64,000 nt of DNA from an uncultured Eubacteriales bacterium (GTDB lineage Bacteria > Bacillota > Clostridia > Oscillospirales > Acutalibacteraceae). Within the stretch, counting starts at the first letter, position 1. Each line of letters starts with the position of its first letter. The translations under genes and the position numbers were made by a program. This document shows, piece by piece, positions 8,707-18,378 of this stretch. The stretch spans positions 62,001 to 126,000 of the forward strand of contig CAKSQO010000002.1 in NCBI GenBank assembly GCA_934486615.1, in the 5' to 3' direction. The notes under the pieces were generated by a model. That model was not told where the DNA came from. It did not search any database and saw only the letters and a list, made by a program, of their open reading frames with translations.

Positions 8707-9999
8707 TCAGGCTGTTATATTTTTGCCGCTGCCGAGCTTGGCTGCGGACTTTTTCGCGCCGTGGGTGAACACGGGCTTTGCCTTACCGCGGGCGCAGTCT
8801 GCGGTTATCGTGACCGAAGTAACAGTCTCGTCTGACGGCACCTCAAACATAATACCCGTCAGTATGCCCTCGATTATGGAGCGCAGTCCGCGCGCTCCCG
8901 TGTTGCGCTCGATGGTCAGATCGGCGATGACCGCGAGGGCTTCATCGTCGAAGCTCAGCTCCACGCCGTCCATTTTGAACAGCTCCTGATACTGCTTGAT
9001 GACGGAGTTTTTCGGCTCGGTCATGATGCGTATCATCGAGTCGCGGTCGAGTGCCGACAGAGCCGTTACGACGGGCAGACGGCCGACCAGCTCGGGAATA
9101 AGGCCGAAGCGGACAAGGTCGTGCTGACCGACGAGCTTGTAAAGCTCGCTCTTGTCGTGCTGCGCTTTCAGCTTCAGGTCGGAGCCGAAGCCGAGCGAGC
9201 TGCCGCCGATGCGCTTTTCGACGATTTTTTCAATGCCGTCGAACGCTCCCGCGCAGATGAACAGAATGTTCGAGGTGTCGATCTGAATGAACTCCTGCTG
9301 CGGGTGCTTGCGGCCGCCCTGCGGGGGTACGTTCGAGACGGTGCCCTCGAGAATCTTAAGCAGCGCCTGCTGAACGCCCTCGCCGCTGACATCGCGGGTT
9401 ATCGAGGTGTTCTCGCTCTTGCGGGCGATCTTGTCAATCTCGTCGATATAAATTATACCGCGCTGGGCGCGCTCAATATCGTAATCAGCGGCCTGAATGA
9501 GCCTGAGCAGAATGTTCTCGACGTCCTCGCCGACGTAGCCCGCCTCGGTCAGAGTGGTCGCGTCGGTTATTGCAAACGGCACGTCGAGCTTGCGGGCGAG
9601 AGTCTGCGCAAGCAGCGTCTTGCCCACGCCGGTCGGGCCGAGCAGAAGAATGTTGCTCTTGCCGAGCTCGACATCTCCGTGGTCGGCGACGGTGCGCTTA
9701 TAGTGATTGTAAACGGCGACGCTGAGGGCAATCTTTGCCTCGTTCTGGCCGATGACATACTCGTTGAGCGAGTCGTATATCTCCTTGGGCTTGGGCAGCA
9801 CAAACGGCTTTTGAACCTGTTTGCGGCCGCGGCGGCGCGGAGCGTCGGGCTGCTGCTCGAACACGATATCGTAGCAGACCTCGATGCACTCGTCGCAGAT
9901 ATAAATCCCGTTTTGCCCCACAAGCTGGCGCACGGCGTCGGACGGCTTGCCGCAAAAGGAGCAGCAGACGTCGTTATCGTTGGTTGAATTTCTGGGCAT
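8707..9999 (-). CDS. clpX: ClpXP protease unfoldase subunit ClpX
   Basis: The AAA+ unfoldase that feeds substrates to ClpP. An N-terminal zinc-binding domain has C13/C16 and C35/C38. The Walker A motif GPTGVGKT is at residues 121-128, Walker B reads IIYIDEID, and [11 protein letters not shown] in the small domain matches sensor 2. The length of 430 residues is normal. ATG 9999 follows CGGAGG. It is 17 nt downstream of clpP and part of the classic tig-clpP-clpX order. A GC-rich hairpin with a T-run lies in the 95-nt gap downstream. Confidence 0.97.
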   Translation of the reverse strand: MPRNSTNDNDVCCSFCGKPSDAVRQLVGQNGIYICDECIEVCYDIVFEQQPDAPRRRGRKQVQKPFVLPKPKEIYDSLNEYVIGQNEAKIALSVAVYNHYKRTVADHGDVELGKSNILLLGPTGVGKTLLAQTLARKLDVPFAITDATTLTEAGYVGEDVENILLRLIQAADYDIERAQRGIIYIDEIDKIARKSENTSITRDVSGEGVQQALLKILEGTVSNVPPQGGRKHPQQEFIQIDTSNILFICAGAFDGIEKIVEKRIGGSSLGFGSDLKLKAQHDKSELYKLVGQHDLVRFGLIPELVGRLPVVTALSALDRDSMIRIMTEPKNSVIKQYQELFKMDGVELSFDDEALAVIADLTIERNTGARGLRSIIEGILTGIMFEVPSDETVTSVTITADCARGKAKPVFTHGAKKSAAKLGSGKNITA

Positions 10000-10016
10000 T
10001 ATTATCCTCCGTGGGA

Positions 10017-10598
10017 TTATCTCTTCTCGATAATCTTGTCGATAAGTCCGTACTCAAGCGCCTGCTCAGCGGCCATGAAGTTGTCGCGCTCGGTGTCGCG
10101 CTCGATCTCCTCAATGGGTCTGGAGGTGTTCTCGGCGAGAATACGGTTCAGATTGTCGCGCGTGCGCTTGATAAGGTCGGCGCGAATGAGGATCTCGGTC
10201 GCCTGACCCTGTGCCTGACCGAGAGGCTGATGAATCATTATCTCGGAGTTCGGCAGAGCGATGCGCTTGCCCTTTGCTCCCGACGAAAGCAGAAACGCGC
10301 CCATGCTGGCGGCCATACCCATGCAAATGGTCGACACGTCGCACTTGATGTACTGCATCGTGTCATAAATGGCGAAGCCTGCGGTCACAGAGCCGCCGGG
10401 GCTGTTGATGTAAAGACTGATGTCCTTGGCCGAGTCCTGACTCTCAAGATAGAGCAGCTGAGCGACGACAAGGCTCGCGGTCTGATCGTTGACCTCGTCG
10501 GACAAAACGATGATTCGGTCGTTGAGCAGGCGTGAATAGATGTCGTAGGAGCGCTCGCCGCGTCCGGTCTGCTCGATGACATAAGGTATCAATGCCAT
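10017..10598 (-). CDS. clpP: ATP-dependent Clp protease proteolytic subunit
   Basis: A serine protease that forms a tetradecameric chamber with ClpX. The catalytic triad is S98 (GMAASMGA), H123 (MIHQPLG) and D172 (TERDNF). The 193-residue length is typical. The Shine-Dalgarno is AAGGGAG before ATG 10598. The 273-nt gap upstream separates it from tig and contains a perfect inverted repeat, so clpP may have its own control as well as read-through from tig. Confidence 0.97.
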   Translation of the reverse strand: MALIPYVIEQTGRGERSYDIYSRLLNDRIIVLSDEVNDQTASLVVAQLLYLESQDSAKDISLYINSPGGSVTAGFAIYDTMQYIKCDVSTICMGMAASMGAFLLSSGAKGKRIALPNSEIMIHQPLGQAQGQATEILIRADLIKRTRDNLNRILAENTSRPIEEIERDTERDNFMAAEQALEYGLIDKIIEKR

Positions 10599-10636
10599 AT
10601 GTGTTCTCTCCCTTCAAAGAGTCTTTAATGGGGATA

Positions 10637-10664
10637 ATTCCCGTATACGCGAATATACGGGAAT
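10637..10664. promoter_or_regulatory. Perfect inverted repeat upstream of clpP
   Basis: Arms ATTCCCGTATA and TATACGGGAAT flank a 6-nt centre, ending 39 nt before the clpP start. There is no T-run, so it looks more like an operator or leader hairpin than a terminator. It does not match CIRCE or CtsR sites. A possible -10 TATGAT lies just upstream on the minus strand. The rest of the tig-clpP gap shows no supported gene. Confidence 0.4.
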
Positions 10665-10871
10665 CATACAAATAAAAATATAGACAGTTTTTTGCTCCTT
10701 TATGCAGCGGCGGAAATTCCGCGCGTTGCATATAAGAAGAAATTCTCCGCAAAAACGGCTTTGTGCGAAAGCAGCATACTCGGAGCAATGCGCCTGATCG
10801 GCGCGCTCGAAGGTGCCGCCTTTGCCGCTTTTGCGGTCAAATCCCGTAAACGAAGCTTCACTTAAAAGGAC

Positions 10872-12362
10872 TTACTTGTCCTCCTCGGTCTTCTTAGCTG
10901 CGGTTTTCTTTGCAGCGGGCTTCTTGGCGGCAGGCTTCTTCTCGCCGTCCTCGGCCTTGGCAGCAGTCTTTTTAGCAGCGGACTTCTTGGCGGCGGGTTT
11001 CTTCTCGCCGTCCTCGGCCTTAGCGGCGGTCTTCTTCGCAGCAGACTTCTTGGCAGGCTTCTTCTCGGTCAGAGCGTCGACCTCGGTGATGACTGCGTTT
11101 GCCTTGATGAAGTCAACGGCCTTGGTCACGCAGATGTCCTTGCCGATCTCGTTGGCGGGAATGGAAGCCTTGATCTTGTCGATCTCCATATTGTAAGCCT
11201 TGGCGAACTTCTCGTACTCGGCGTTGATCTCGTCCTCGGTCGGCTTGATGCCCTCAAGCTCAACGACCTTCTCAAGAGCAAGGCGGGTCTTGACCTGGCG
11301 CTCGGCCTGCTCGCGGAAGGAATCTCTCATAGCGTTCATATCGCCGCCGGTGTACTTGACATAGGTCTGGAGGTCAAGCCCCTGCATCTGCAGTCTGTAA
11401 GCGAAGTCCTGAATGCTCTCGTCGATTCTGGTCTCGATCATGGCGTCGGGTATCTCGGCGGAGAAGCCGTCGAGCAGCGCGTCGAGCAGCTGAGCCTCGG
11501 CAGCGTCCTCGGCGCTCTTCTGCTTGCCGTCAAGCAGCTTTGCCCTGAGATCGGCCTTGTACTCGTCGAGGGTGTCGAACTCGCTGACGTCCTTGGCGAA
11601 CTCGTCGTCGACGGTCGGCAGCTCGGTGACCTTGATTTCGTGCAGCTTTACCTTGAAAACAGCAGGCTTGCCCTTGAGCTCCTCTGCATGGTAATCCTCG
11701 GGGAAGGTGACGTTTACATCGAACTCGTCGTCAATATTGTGGCCGACGATCTGATCCTCAAAGCCGGGAATGAACGAGTTAGAGCCGAGCTTGAGCGAAT
11801 AACCCTCGGCCTTGCCGCCCTCGAATGCGTTGCCGTCAACGAAGCCCTCGAAGTCGATGGTTACGGTGTCGCCGTCGGCAGCGGCGCGGTCGGTCACGCT
11901 CTCAAGGCGGGCGTTGCGCTCAGCGACGTTTCTGACCTGAGTGTCAACCTCCTCGTCGGTGACAACAGCCTTGAGCTTCTCAGCCTTGAGGCCCTTGTAA
12001 GCCTTAAGCTCAACCTCGGGCTTTACGGTGATGGTGACCTTGAAATCAAGTCCGGTCTTGTCCATTTTGACAAGGTCGAAAGCAATGTCGTTGGAAACGA
12101 TCTCGAGCTCGGCCTCTTTGATAGCGGCCTCGACAGCGTCGGGATAGATAATGTTGAGGGCTTCCTCATAGAAAACCTCGGAGCCGTACATCTTCTCGAT
12201 TATAGCGCGCGGAGCCTTGCCCTTGCGGAAACCGGGAACGGTTATCTTCTCGACTTCCTTCTTGTAAGCCTTGGCGACGGCTTCCTCAAAAGCGTCGGCG
12301 TCCACGGAAATTTCAAGCTCATAGCGGTTGGTATCAACCTTGTTTTTTCCTAAAAGTGTCAT
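10872..12362 (-). CDS. tig: Trigger factor with a lysine/alanine-rich C-terminal tail
   Basis: A ribosome-bound chaperone with prolyl isomerase activity. The N-terminal ribosome-binding signature reads GFRKGKAPRAII, followed by an FKBP-type domain (about 150-245) and the helical C-terminal arms. ATG 12362 follows AAGGAGG. Residues 433-496 are unusual: a histone H1-like tail of repeated KKPAAKK, SAAKK and TAAKAEDGE units, including a 21-residue repeat that occurs nearly twice. Such tails are known on some ribosomal or DNA-binding proteins of high-GC bacteria but are not part of ordinary trigger factor. They probably add nucleic-acid or ribosome affinity (inference). Confidence 0.95.
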   Translation of the reverse strand: MTLLGKNKVDTNRYELEISVDADAFEEAVAKAYKKEVEKITVPGFRKGKAPRAIIEKMYGSEVFYEEALNIIYPDAVEAAIKEAELEIVSNDIAFDLVKMDKTGLDFKVTITVKPEVELKAYKGLKAEKLKAVVTDEEVDTQVRNVAERNARLESVTDRAAADGDTVTIDFEGFVDGNAFEGGKAEGYSLKLGSNSFIPGFEDQIVGHNIDDEFDVNVTFPEDYHAEELKGKPAVFKVKLHEIKVTELPTVDDEFAKDVSEFDTLDEYKADLRAKLLDGKQKSAEDAAEAQLLDALLDGFSAEIPDAMIETRIDESIQDFAYRLQMQGLDLQTYVKYTGGDMNAMRDSFREQAERQVKTRLALEKVVELEGIKPTEDEINAEYEKFAKAYNMEIDKIKASIPANEIGKDICVTKAVDFIKANAVITEVDALTEKKPAKKSAAKKTAAKAEDGEKKPAAKKSAAKKTAAKAEDGEKKPAAKKPAAKKTAAKKTEEDK

Positions 12363-12395
12363 TTTTATCCTCCTTGATAAAATTACATTCGCTCT

Positions 12396-12401
12396 ATTAT
12401 A
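12396..12401 (-). promoter_or_regulatory. -10 element upstream of tig
   Basis: A perfect TATAAT on the minus strand, 34 nt before the tig start. No good -35 hexamer is seen at 17 nt. Confidence 0.4.
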
Positions 12402-12526
12402 GCACAGGTGCACAAAATAATCTACTGTTTTTTAGCAAATTATCAAGGCTTTTTTCGGTGGAAAATTGGGATTTTTATCACATTTCGGCCGGTTTCGGGC
12501 TTTTTTGAACGAAATTGCTCTTATTT

Positions 12527-13219
12527 TCAGCTTTGCTGCACAAGCACGGGCGTAAAGCCGACGCTGTCGCACGAAACGAGGCGGTAGGTCACGCCGTCAA
12601 CCTCGCCGTTTATCGCCCACGCGACGCCCGACGAGCCGTGAATGTGCCCGTAGTACACCCGCCTGCAGCCGAACTCGCGAATCACGCTTATCAGCTCCTC
12701 GCAGCGGTTTTGCTGCGTTATCGGCGGGTAGTGCAGGAACACCACGGGCTCGCCGCCGAGCTGCCGCCCCGCTTCGAGCGAGGCACGCAGGCGCAGCGCT
12801 TCGCGGTTTATCAGCTTGCTGTCGGTACCGCTTTCTTCAATAAGCCAGCCGCGAGTGCCGCAGACGCAGATATCGTCCACGCGCACAGCCGAATTATTGA
12901 TGAAGTCGATCGTATCAAAACCGTGCTTTTCGGTAAACGCGCGCATTTTTTTGACCGTGCTCCACCATAAGTCGTGGTTGCCCTTTATAATGAGCTTTTT
13001 GCCCGGCAGCGAGTTGATAAAACCAAAGTCCGCGGCGGCCGAATCGAGCTTCAGCTCCCACGAAATATCGCCCGGCATGACGACGGTGTCGTCCTCACCG
13101 ACCACGGCGCGCCAGTTCTTCTCAAGCCGCTCGACATAGTTGCTCCAGCCGCTGAACACATCCATGGGCTTGTCGCCCGCGAGCGACAGATGCGTGTCGG
13201 CTATTGTAAACAGCGACAT
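12527..13219 (-). CDS. Calcineurin-like metallophosphoesterase
   Basis: A 230-residue cytoplasmic protein. The dinuclear metal motifs of the superfamily appear in order: FTIADTHLS (Asp/His), VMPGDISW (GD), IIKGNHDLWW (GNHD), LHYPP, and YGHIHG (GHxH). ATG 13219 was chosen because GGAG lies 8 nt upstream. An upstream in-frame start at 13255 would overlap the gap to thrC without a ribosome site. Substrate unknown; homologous proteins are annotated as Ser/Thr phosphatase or nucleotidase-like. It is downstream of thrC on the same strand. Confidence 0.85.
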   Translation of the reverse strand: MSLFTIADTHLSLAGDKPMDVFSGWSNYVERLEKNWRAVVGEDDTVVMPGDISWELKLDSAAADFGFINSLPGKKLIIKGNHDLWWSTVKKMRAFTEKHGFDTIDFINNSAVRVDDICVCGTRGWLIEESGTDSKLINREALRLRASLEAGRQLGGEPVVFLHYPPITQQNRCEELISVIREFGCRRVYYGHIHGSSGVAWAINGEVDGVTYRLVSCDSVGFTPVLVQQS

Positions 13220-13275
13220 TTGCCGCTCTCCTTTCATCAAAAACAGGCGGCGCATAAAGGCCGCCTGTCATAATT

Positions 13276-14763
13276 TTATACTCCGAGGCAGTCGAACACG
13301 GCCTTATCCATATCGGCAGGCTCGACGACCTTTTCAAAGCGAATCTTCTTATCGGCCAGACCCGACAGCGGAGCGGGGATCTTCGTGCCCGTCTTTTCCG
13401 ACAGGCGCTCCATGGCCTCAATTCCGCTAAGCCCCTCGGCTGCGCCCGCCTCGACCGCGTCGAGCACGTCGGAGGCGAACTTGTACGGACTGGCGGTCGA
13501 AACGATGACGGCGGGGGTCCTGTCCCCGGTCGCCTTGACGTAATCGTTATAGACGCTCACGGCGACGGCGGTGTGAGTATCGCACAGGTAGTGCTCCTTC
13601 TCAAACAGATCGTGAATGGTCGCCTTGGTCGCCCTGTCGTCCGCGCAGCCGCCGTAGAACAGGCTCTGCACCTGCTCGCGAACGGAGTCGCTGACGGTGT
13701 AGCGGCCGCTCTCGGCAAGAGAACGCATATAGGCCGCCGTCTGCTCGCTGTCGCGGCCGCTCAGGTGATAGAGCAGACGCTCGAGGTTGCTGGATATGAG
13801 AATGTCCATCGACGGCGAAATGGTCGTATAGAAGCTGCGGTTGCGGTCGTATGTACCGGTCTTGATAAAGTCGGTCAGCACGTTGTTGCTGTTGGACGCG
13901 CAGATGAGCCTGCCGATCGGCACGCCCATGCACTTTGCATAGTAGGCGGCAAGAATATTGCCGAAGTTGCCCGTAGGAACGACGACGTTGAACTCGCCGA
14001 CCTCGCCCTTTTCGTTGAGCAGGTCGCAGTAGACGGAAACGTAGTAGACGATCTGCGGCAGCAGGCGACCCCAGTTGATGGAGTTGGCGCTTGAGAACGC
14101 GATGCCTTTTTCGCTCAAACGCTCACGTATATCCGGGTCGGTGAAGATGCGCTTTACGCCCGACTGCGCGTCGTCAAAGTTGCCGTTTATCGCGCAGACA
14201 AAGACGTTGCCGCCCTCCTGCGTGGCCATCTGCAGCTTTTGAGTGCGGCTGACGCCGTGCTCGGGATAGAATACCATAATACCCGTGTTGTCAACGTCCT
14301 TGAAGCCCTCGAGCGCGGCCTTGCCCGTATCGCCCGAGGTCGCGACGAGTATCATCGTCTTTTTGCCGTCGCCGGTCTTGACGGACGAGCGGGTCAGCAG
14401 GTGCGGCAGCAGCTGCAGCGCCATATCCTTGAACGCGCAGGTCGGCCCGTGCCACAGCTCGAGAATGTGAGTGCCGTCGGGCATAGCGACCAGCGGAGCC
14501 GGCTCGTCGTTATCAAAGGTGCCGCAATAAGCGCCCTTGACGCAGTCGGCAATCTCTTCATCGGTGAAATCGGAAAGGAACAGCTTCAGCACCGCGGCGG
14601 CGCGCCCGACGTAAGGCTTTTCAGCAAGCGCGTGCAGCTCGTCTGCGCTGATTTTCGGCAGCTGCTCGGGCACGAAAAGGCCGCCCTCCGCCGAAATTCC
14701 GTTGTTTATGGCTCTGGCCGAAGTTACCTTGACCGAATTGTCCCTTGTACTGTTGTAAAGCAT
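13276..14763 (-). CDS. thrC: Threonine synthase
   Basis: Converts O-phospho-homoserine to threonine with pyridoxal phosphate. The PLP lysine is K112 in TCAFKDMALQ, ATSGDTGKAALEG forms a phosphate-binding loop, and VVPTGNFGN is the second cofactor-binding loop. At 495 residues with an N-terminal NSTRD...GLFVPE region it belongs to the longer yeast/E. coli-like class. The start codon overlaps the stop of the dipeptidase gene by one base (TAATG), pointing to coupled translation. Confidence 0.95.
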   Translation of the reverse strand: MLYNSTRDNSVKVTSARAINNGISAEGGLFVPEQLPKISADELHALAEKPYVGRAAAVLKLFLSDFTDEEIADCVKGAYCGTFDNDEPAPLVAMPDGTHILELWHGPTCAFKDMALQLLPHLLTRSSVKTGDGKKTMILVATSGDTGKAALEGFKDVDNTGIMVFYPEHGVSRTQKLQMATQEGGNVFVCAINGNFDDAQSGVKRIFTDPDIRERLSEKGIAFSSANSINWGRLLPQIVYYVSVYCDLLNEKGEVGEFNVVVPTGNFGNILAAYYAKCMGVPIGRLICASNSNNVLTDFIKTGTYDRNRSFYTTISPSMDILISSNLERLLYHLSGRDSEQTAAYMRSLAESGRYTVSDSVREQVQSLFYGGCADDRATKATIHDLFEKEHYLCDTHTAVAVSVYNDYVKATGDRTPAVIVSTASPYKFASDVLDAVEAGAAEGLSGIEAMERLSEKTGTKIPAPLSGLADKKIRFEKVVEPADMDKAVFDCLGV

Positions 14764-15683
14764 TATAACTCCCCTTTTCCCAACAACCGAAGCGCATTTG
14801 TAAAAAACAGTTTTTCAAGCGTAAGTCGGCTGAGTCCTTTACTTAGTAAATAATCGCACAAAACCTCAATTTTGTCAACAGATTTAAGCGGTGAATCTGT
14901 CTCGGCGCCGTCAAAATCGCTGCCGAAAGCGATGCTGTCCTCCCCGCCGAGGTCGAGCGCAAGGCAAATGTTGCGGTATATGCTCTCAAGCGGCGCGCCC
15001 GAGAGAAACCCGCGGTAGAAATTGAAGCCGACGACTCCGCCGCTTTTGCACACGGCGAGGAACTGCTCTTTGGTCAGATTGCGGCGGTGCGGGCACTCGG
15101 CTTTAAAGTTGGAGTGGGTCGCGACGAACGGGCGCGTGCTCATCTCCGCGACCTCCCAAAAGCCGCGCTCATTCAAGTGCGACACGTCGCAGAAAATGCC
15201 GAGCGTCTCCATTTTTTCCACGCACTCGCGGCCGAAGTCGGTCAAGCCCCCTCCGCTGCCGCCGACGCCCGAAGCCAGGGCGTTATCGCCGTTCCACGTC
15301 AGGGTCATAAACCGCACTCCGTCGTCGCGCAGCCGCTCCAAGCGGCGTATATCGCCGCCGAGCGCCGCGCCGTTCTCCACGCTGAGCACGGCGGCGCAGC
15401 GCCCCGAAGCGGTCGCATCTTCGACCTCGGCGGCGGTGCGGCACGGACTAATCAAGTCGGTATTTTTCTGCGCTTCGGCAAAAAACAGCGCGCTCAATTT
15501 GTCGTAAAGCGCCGCCGCTTCAGAGTCGCTCAAGCCGTCGGGAACGAACGCCGCGAACGTCTGGCACCACGGCGCAAGCCGCTCCCCCTTACGCAAAGAC
15601 AGGGCAAGGCTGTTATCGCGCAGCCCCTGTCCCGTCCTTAAACATTCATATAAAGTGTCGCAATGCAAGTCAAAAAAAGCCAT
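14763..15683 (-). CDS. M19 family membrane-dipeptidase-like peptidase
   Basis: A 306-residue protein of the renal dipeptidase family (zinc TIM barrel). Visible ligands and motifs are FDLHCDTLYE near the N-terminus (HxD), MTLTWNGDNALASG, DVSHLNERGFWE, FVATHSNFK and SIAFGSDFDGAE. Family members hydrolyse dipeptides; some act on D-amino acid-containing or cysteinyl-glycine substrates. There is no signal peptide, so it is cytoplasmic here. Its start overlaps the end of yraN by 14 nt. Confidence 0.88.
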   Translation of the reverse strand: MAFFDLHCDTLYECLRTGQGLRDNSLALSLRKGERLAPWCQTFAAFVPDGLSDSEAAALYDKLSALFFAEAQKNTDLISPCRTAAEVEDATASGRCAAVLSVENGAALGGDIRRLERLRDDGVRFMTLTWNGDNALASGVGGSGGGLTDFGRECVEKMETLGIFCDVSHLNERGFWEVAEMSTRPFVATHSNFKAECPHRRNLTKEQFLAVCKSGGVVGFNFYRGFLSGAPLESIYRNICLALDLGGEDSIAFGSDFDGAETDSPLKSVDKIEVLCDYLLSKGLSRLTLEKLFFTNALRLLGKGEL

Positions 15684-16044
15684 AGCCGCCCCCTGCGCCG
15701 AACGCGTTTTCGATGTGCTCGACGCTCACCTTGTCGCCGTCAAGGACGACCTCGATAACGTCGAAGCGGGGCTGCAGCTCGGTCGGGCGGCTTTGCAGGT
15801 ACTGCATCGCAGCCTTGATGAGCTTCACCTGCTTTGAGCGGGTGACGGCCTCCCTGCCGCTGCCGATGTAGCCGGCAGAGCGGGTCTTTACCTCGACGAA
15901 AACGATGTAGCGCTTGTCGCGGCAGATTATGTCAACCTCCCCGAAGCGGGTCTGAAAGTTGCGGCTGACAAGCTCGTAGCCGTGCTTAACAAGCCATTCA
16001 AGCGCCGTCTCCTCGCCGAAAGCTCCCGTAGTTCCAATGTTCAT
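15670..16044 (-). CDS. yraN: YraN/UPF0102 family endonuclease-like protein
   Basis: A 124-residue protein with the UPF0102 signature: GAFGEETALEWLVKHGYEL, then RFGEVDIICRD and VFVEVKTRS. The E...D...ExK pattern is that of the Holliday-junction-resolvase-like nuclease fold. Function is not established. It sits next to rnhB, its usual neighbour in Bacillota, and overlaps the following dipeptidase gene. Confidence 0.92.
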   Translation of the reverse strand: MNIGTTGAFGEETALEWLVKHGYELVSRNFQTRFGEVDIICRDKRYIVFVEVKTRSAGYIGSGREAVTRSKQVKLIKAAMQYLQSRPTELQPRFDVIEVVLDGDKVSVEHIENAFGAGGGYGFF

Positions 16045-16048
16045 CGCT

Positions 16049-16666
16049 TCAGCCCTTTAATATATTACGCAGAAAGCTCGGGCGGTGTATCTCGCACGGG
16101 CCGAACTCGCGTATCGCGGCGATGTGCTCCTTTGTACCGTAGCCCTTGTGCTTTTTGAAGCCGTACTGCGGATATTTCGCGTCAAGCTCGGTTATGCAGC
16201 GGTCACGGCTGACCTTGGCAAGTACGCTCGCGGCCGCGATGGAGAATGACTTTGCGTCGCCGCCGACCACGCTTGCGGCCGTGTCGGCGAGGGCTGACGG
16301 CACCCGGTTGCCGTCGATGAGGGCGAAGTCGGCCCCGGGATTTAAGCCCTCGACAGCGCGGGTCATTGCAAGCATTGTGGCGCCCAGTATGTTCAGCCGC
16401 TCGATCTCCTCCACGCTTGCGGAGGCAACGCAGTAGGCAACGGCCTGCTCGGTAATGACGTCAAACAGCTGCTCGCGCTTTTTCTCGCTCAGCTTTTTTG
16501 AGTCGTTGAGCCCCTCGATAACGCAGTCGTGCGGCAAAATCACCGCAGCGGCGTACACAGGCCCCGCAAGAGGGCCGCGCCCCGCCTCGTCCACGCCGCA
16601 GATAAGCTCAAAGCCGAGGTCGCAAAACTGCTTTTCTATCGAAAAATCAGGTGTGGTTTTAGCCAT
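16049..16666 (-). CDS. rnhB: Ribonuclease HII
   Basis: Removes RNA, including single ribonucleotides, from RNA/DNA hybrids. The 205-residue protein has [18 protein letters not shown] with the first two catalytic acids, LNDSKKLS, and later SVLAKVSRD with a further catalytic Asp near YPQYGF. It follows lepB with a 1-nt gap; GGAG lies 9 nt before ATG 16666. Confidence 0.95.
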   Translation of the reverse strand: MAKTTPDFSIEKQFCDLGFELICGVDEAGRGPLAGPVYAAAVILPHDCVIEGLNDSKKLSEKKREQLFDVITEQAVAYCVASASVEEIERLNILGATMLAMTRAVEGLNPGADFALIDGNRVPSALADTAASVVGGDAKSFSIAAASVLAKVSRDRCITELDAKYPQYGFKKHKGYGTKEHIAAIREFGPCEIHRPSFLRNILKG

Positions 16667-16667
16667 A

Positions 16668-17438
16668 TCACAGCGCTCCGATCTTGTTTATCGGCCAGAT
16701 GCGCAGCACGGCATGGCCCATAATGTAGCGCGTGTCGACCATTCCGTTTGTGCCGATGACGGCCGAGCGGCTGTCGAGCGAGTTGTTGCGGTTGTCGCCG
16801 AGGACGAACACGCAGCCCTCGGGAACGACCGCAGGAAAGCTTATCGGGCTGTAGGTCTTGAAATCCTCCGAAATGTACTCTTTGACATAGGACTCGTTGA
16901 GCAGCACGCCGTTGACATAAACGTAGCCCACGCCGTCCTCAAAGCGAATGTCGACCGTCTCGCCCTCGGTGGCGATGACGCGCTTGATTATCGGCTCCCT
17001 GCCCTCTTGTGACCGGTTCTTGTCGTTGGAGGCGTTGCGCGAAATTACGACGATGTCGCCGCGCTTGGGAGTGTAGCCGAGGTCGTAGATTATGACCCTG
17101 TCCTTGTTCTCAAGCGTATTGTTCATCGAGTCTCCGTCGATTGCGACCACGCGGAAAAGAAACGTGAACACGAGCACGACCGCAACGATCGAAGCGACGA
17201 CCGAGTCGACCCAGTCGAACGCTCCCGCAAGCGAGCCGCGCTCTTCCTTTTCGGGCTCTGCGCTCGGTTCGTCGCTCGACGTAAGGTCGGCCGAGTCGGG
17301 CTGCTCCACTACGCTCAGCCCGGTAGGCGCGTCGGTCGGGCGCTCGGCTTTTTCGGAGCTGCCGTCAGCGCTCGGCAGCGTTTCTTTATCATCGTTATCG
17401 GCGGAATAAAGGTCAAAAAAGTCCTTATTTTCGCTCAT
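16668..17438 (-). CDS. lepB: Signal peptidase I
   Basis: A 256-residue type I signal peptidase that cleaves Sec/Tat signal peptides outside the membrane. A long acidic N-terminus (residues 1-70, rich in D, E and S) precedes one membrane helix (about 79-99). The catalytic serine S104 is in [10 protein letters not shown] and the general base K152 is in [22 protein letters not shown] is box E. ATG 17438 was selected because AAAGGA lies upstream. The acidic N-terminal extension is longer than in most bacterial homologues. Confidence 0.94.
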   Translation of the reverse strand: MSENKDFFDLYSADNDDKETLPSADGSSEKAERPTDAPTGLSVVEQPDSADLTSSDEPSAEPEKEERGSLAGAFDWVDSVVASIVAVVLVFTFLFRVVAIDGDSMNNTLENKDRVIIYDLGYTPKRGDIVVISRNASNDKNRSQEGREPIIKRVIATEGETVDIRFEDGVGYVYVNGVLLNESYVKEYISEDFKTYSPISFPAVVPEGCVFVLGDNRNNSLDSRSAVIGTNGMVDTRYIMGHAVLRIWPINKIGAL

Positions 17439-17442
17439 ACTT

Positions 17443-18309
17443 TCATATCCTTTCAGGTGTTTCAAGGCTTATGCGGCCGAGCTTTGCTGCGCGAAATTCG
17501 TCAAGCAGCATCACCGCCGCGCGCTCGGTATCGATCTCTCCCCTTGCGGCGAGCATGCCGCGCTTGCGCCCGATAAGCTCAAGCAGAGCATAGGCGTCGC
17601 TGCGGTCGACCCCGCCGAGCTTATACCGCGCGTCAAGCAAGGGCAGGTACTGCTCGGGCAGGCACTCGATAAAGCGGACGGCGAGCGTTTCAATGTCAAG
17701 TATATTATCTCTTATCGCGCCCGTAAATGCAAGCCTTTCTCCGACTTTTCGGTCGTCGAATTTCGGCCAGAGCACTCCGGGAGTGTCAAGCAGGTCGATG
17801 CCGCCGGGCACGGAAAACCACTGGTTGCCGCGCGTGACGCCGGGTCTGTCCTCGACCTTGGCCCTGTACGCCTTGGCGATGCGGTTGATGAACGACGACT
17901 TGCCGACGTTCGGTATGCCGCAGACCATAACGCGCAGCGCCTTGCCCGCCATGCCCTTGGCTTTGAGCCGCTCCAGGCGGTCGGCAAGCAGCAGCCTGAC
18001 CTGCGGCACAAAGGCGTTCAGCCCGCTGCCTGTGCGGCAGTCTATCGCTATAGCGGGCACTCCGTGCTCATCAAAATACTTTATCCAGCTGTCGGTCACA
18101 GCCTTGTCGGCCATATCGCATTTGTTGAGCAATATCAGGCGCGGCTTGCCCTTGGTCATCTCCGGCAGATCGGGATTGCGGCTCGACATCGGTATGCGCG
18201 CGTCGATTATCTCGGCGACCGCATCAATGAGCTTCAGGCTGTCGGCAATCTGCCGCTTGGTTTTGGTCATATGACCGGGAAACCACTGGATATTCTGCAT
18301 TTCGGCCAT
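17443..18309 (-). CDS. rbgA: Ribosome biogenesis GTPase RbgA/YlqF
   Basis: A circularly permuted GTPase for late 50S subunit assembly. The order of motifs shows the permutation: LLNKCDMAD (G4) precedes GIPNVGKSSFINR (G1), which is followed by LLDTPGVLWP (G3). The N-terminal IQWFPGHMTKTKR is diagnostic for YlqF. ATG 18309 was chosen with AAGGAGG 9 nt upstream; 288 residues is normal. It lies downstream of rplS, the standard order, with an intrinsic terminator between. Confidence 0.95.
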   Translation of the reverse strand: MAEMQNIQWFPGHMTKTKRQIADSLKLIDAVAEIIDARIPMSSRNPDLPEMTKGKPRLILLNKCDMADKAVTDSWIKYFDEHGVPAIAIDCRTGSGLNAFVPQVRLLLADRLERLKAKGMAGKALRVMVCGIPNVGKSSFINRIAKAYRAKVEDRPGVTRGNQWFSVPGGIDLLDTPGVLWPKFDDRKVGERLAFTGAIRDNILDIETLAVRFIECLPEQYLPLLDARYKLGGVDRSDAYALLELIGRKRGMLAARGEIDTERAAVMLLDEFRAAKLGRISLETPERI

Positions 18310-18330
18310 GGGTCTTGCCCTCCTTAAAGC

Positions 18331-18364
18331 GTAAAAACAAAAAAGGGACAGCACAAGCTGTCCC
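18331..18364 (-). terminator. Intrinsic terminator between rplS and rbgA
   Basis: GGGACAGC, loop ACAA, GCTGTCCC; on the minus strand the stem is followed by TTTTTTGTTTTT. It probably tunes read-through into rbgA. Confidence 0.8.
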
Positions 18365-18378
18365 TCCTCTTAAAGTCG

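Noticed and set aside
9121..9987. Plus-strand frame opposite clpX
   Set aside because: Shadow of clpX; no start signal or domain.
10692..10864. Plus-strand open frame of about 57 codons in the tig-clpP gap
   Set aside because: Only a TTG start without a proper ribosome site, opposite the operon direction; composition alone does not support a gene.
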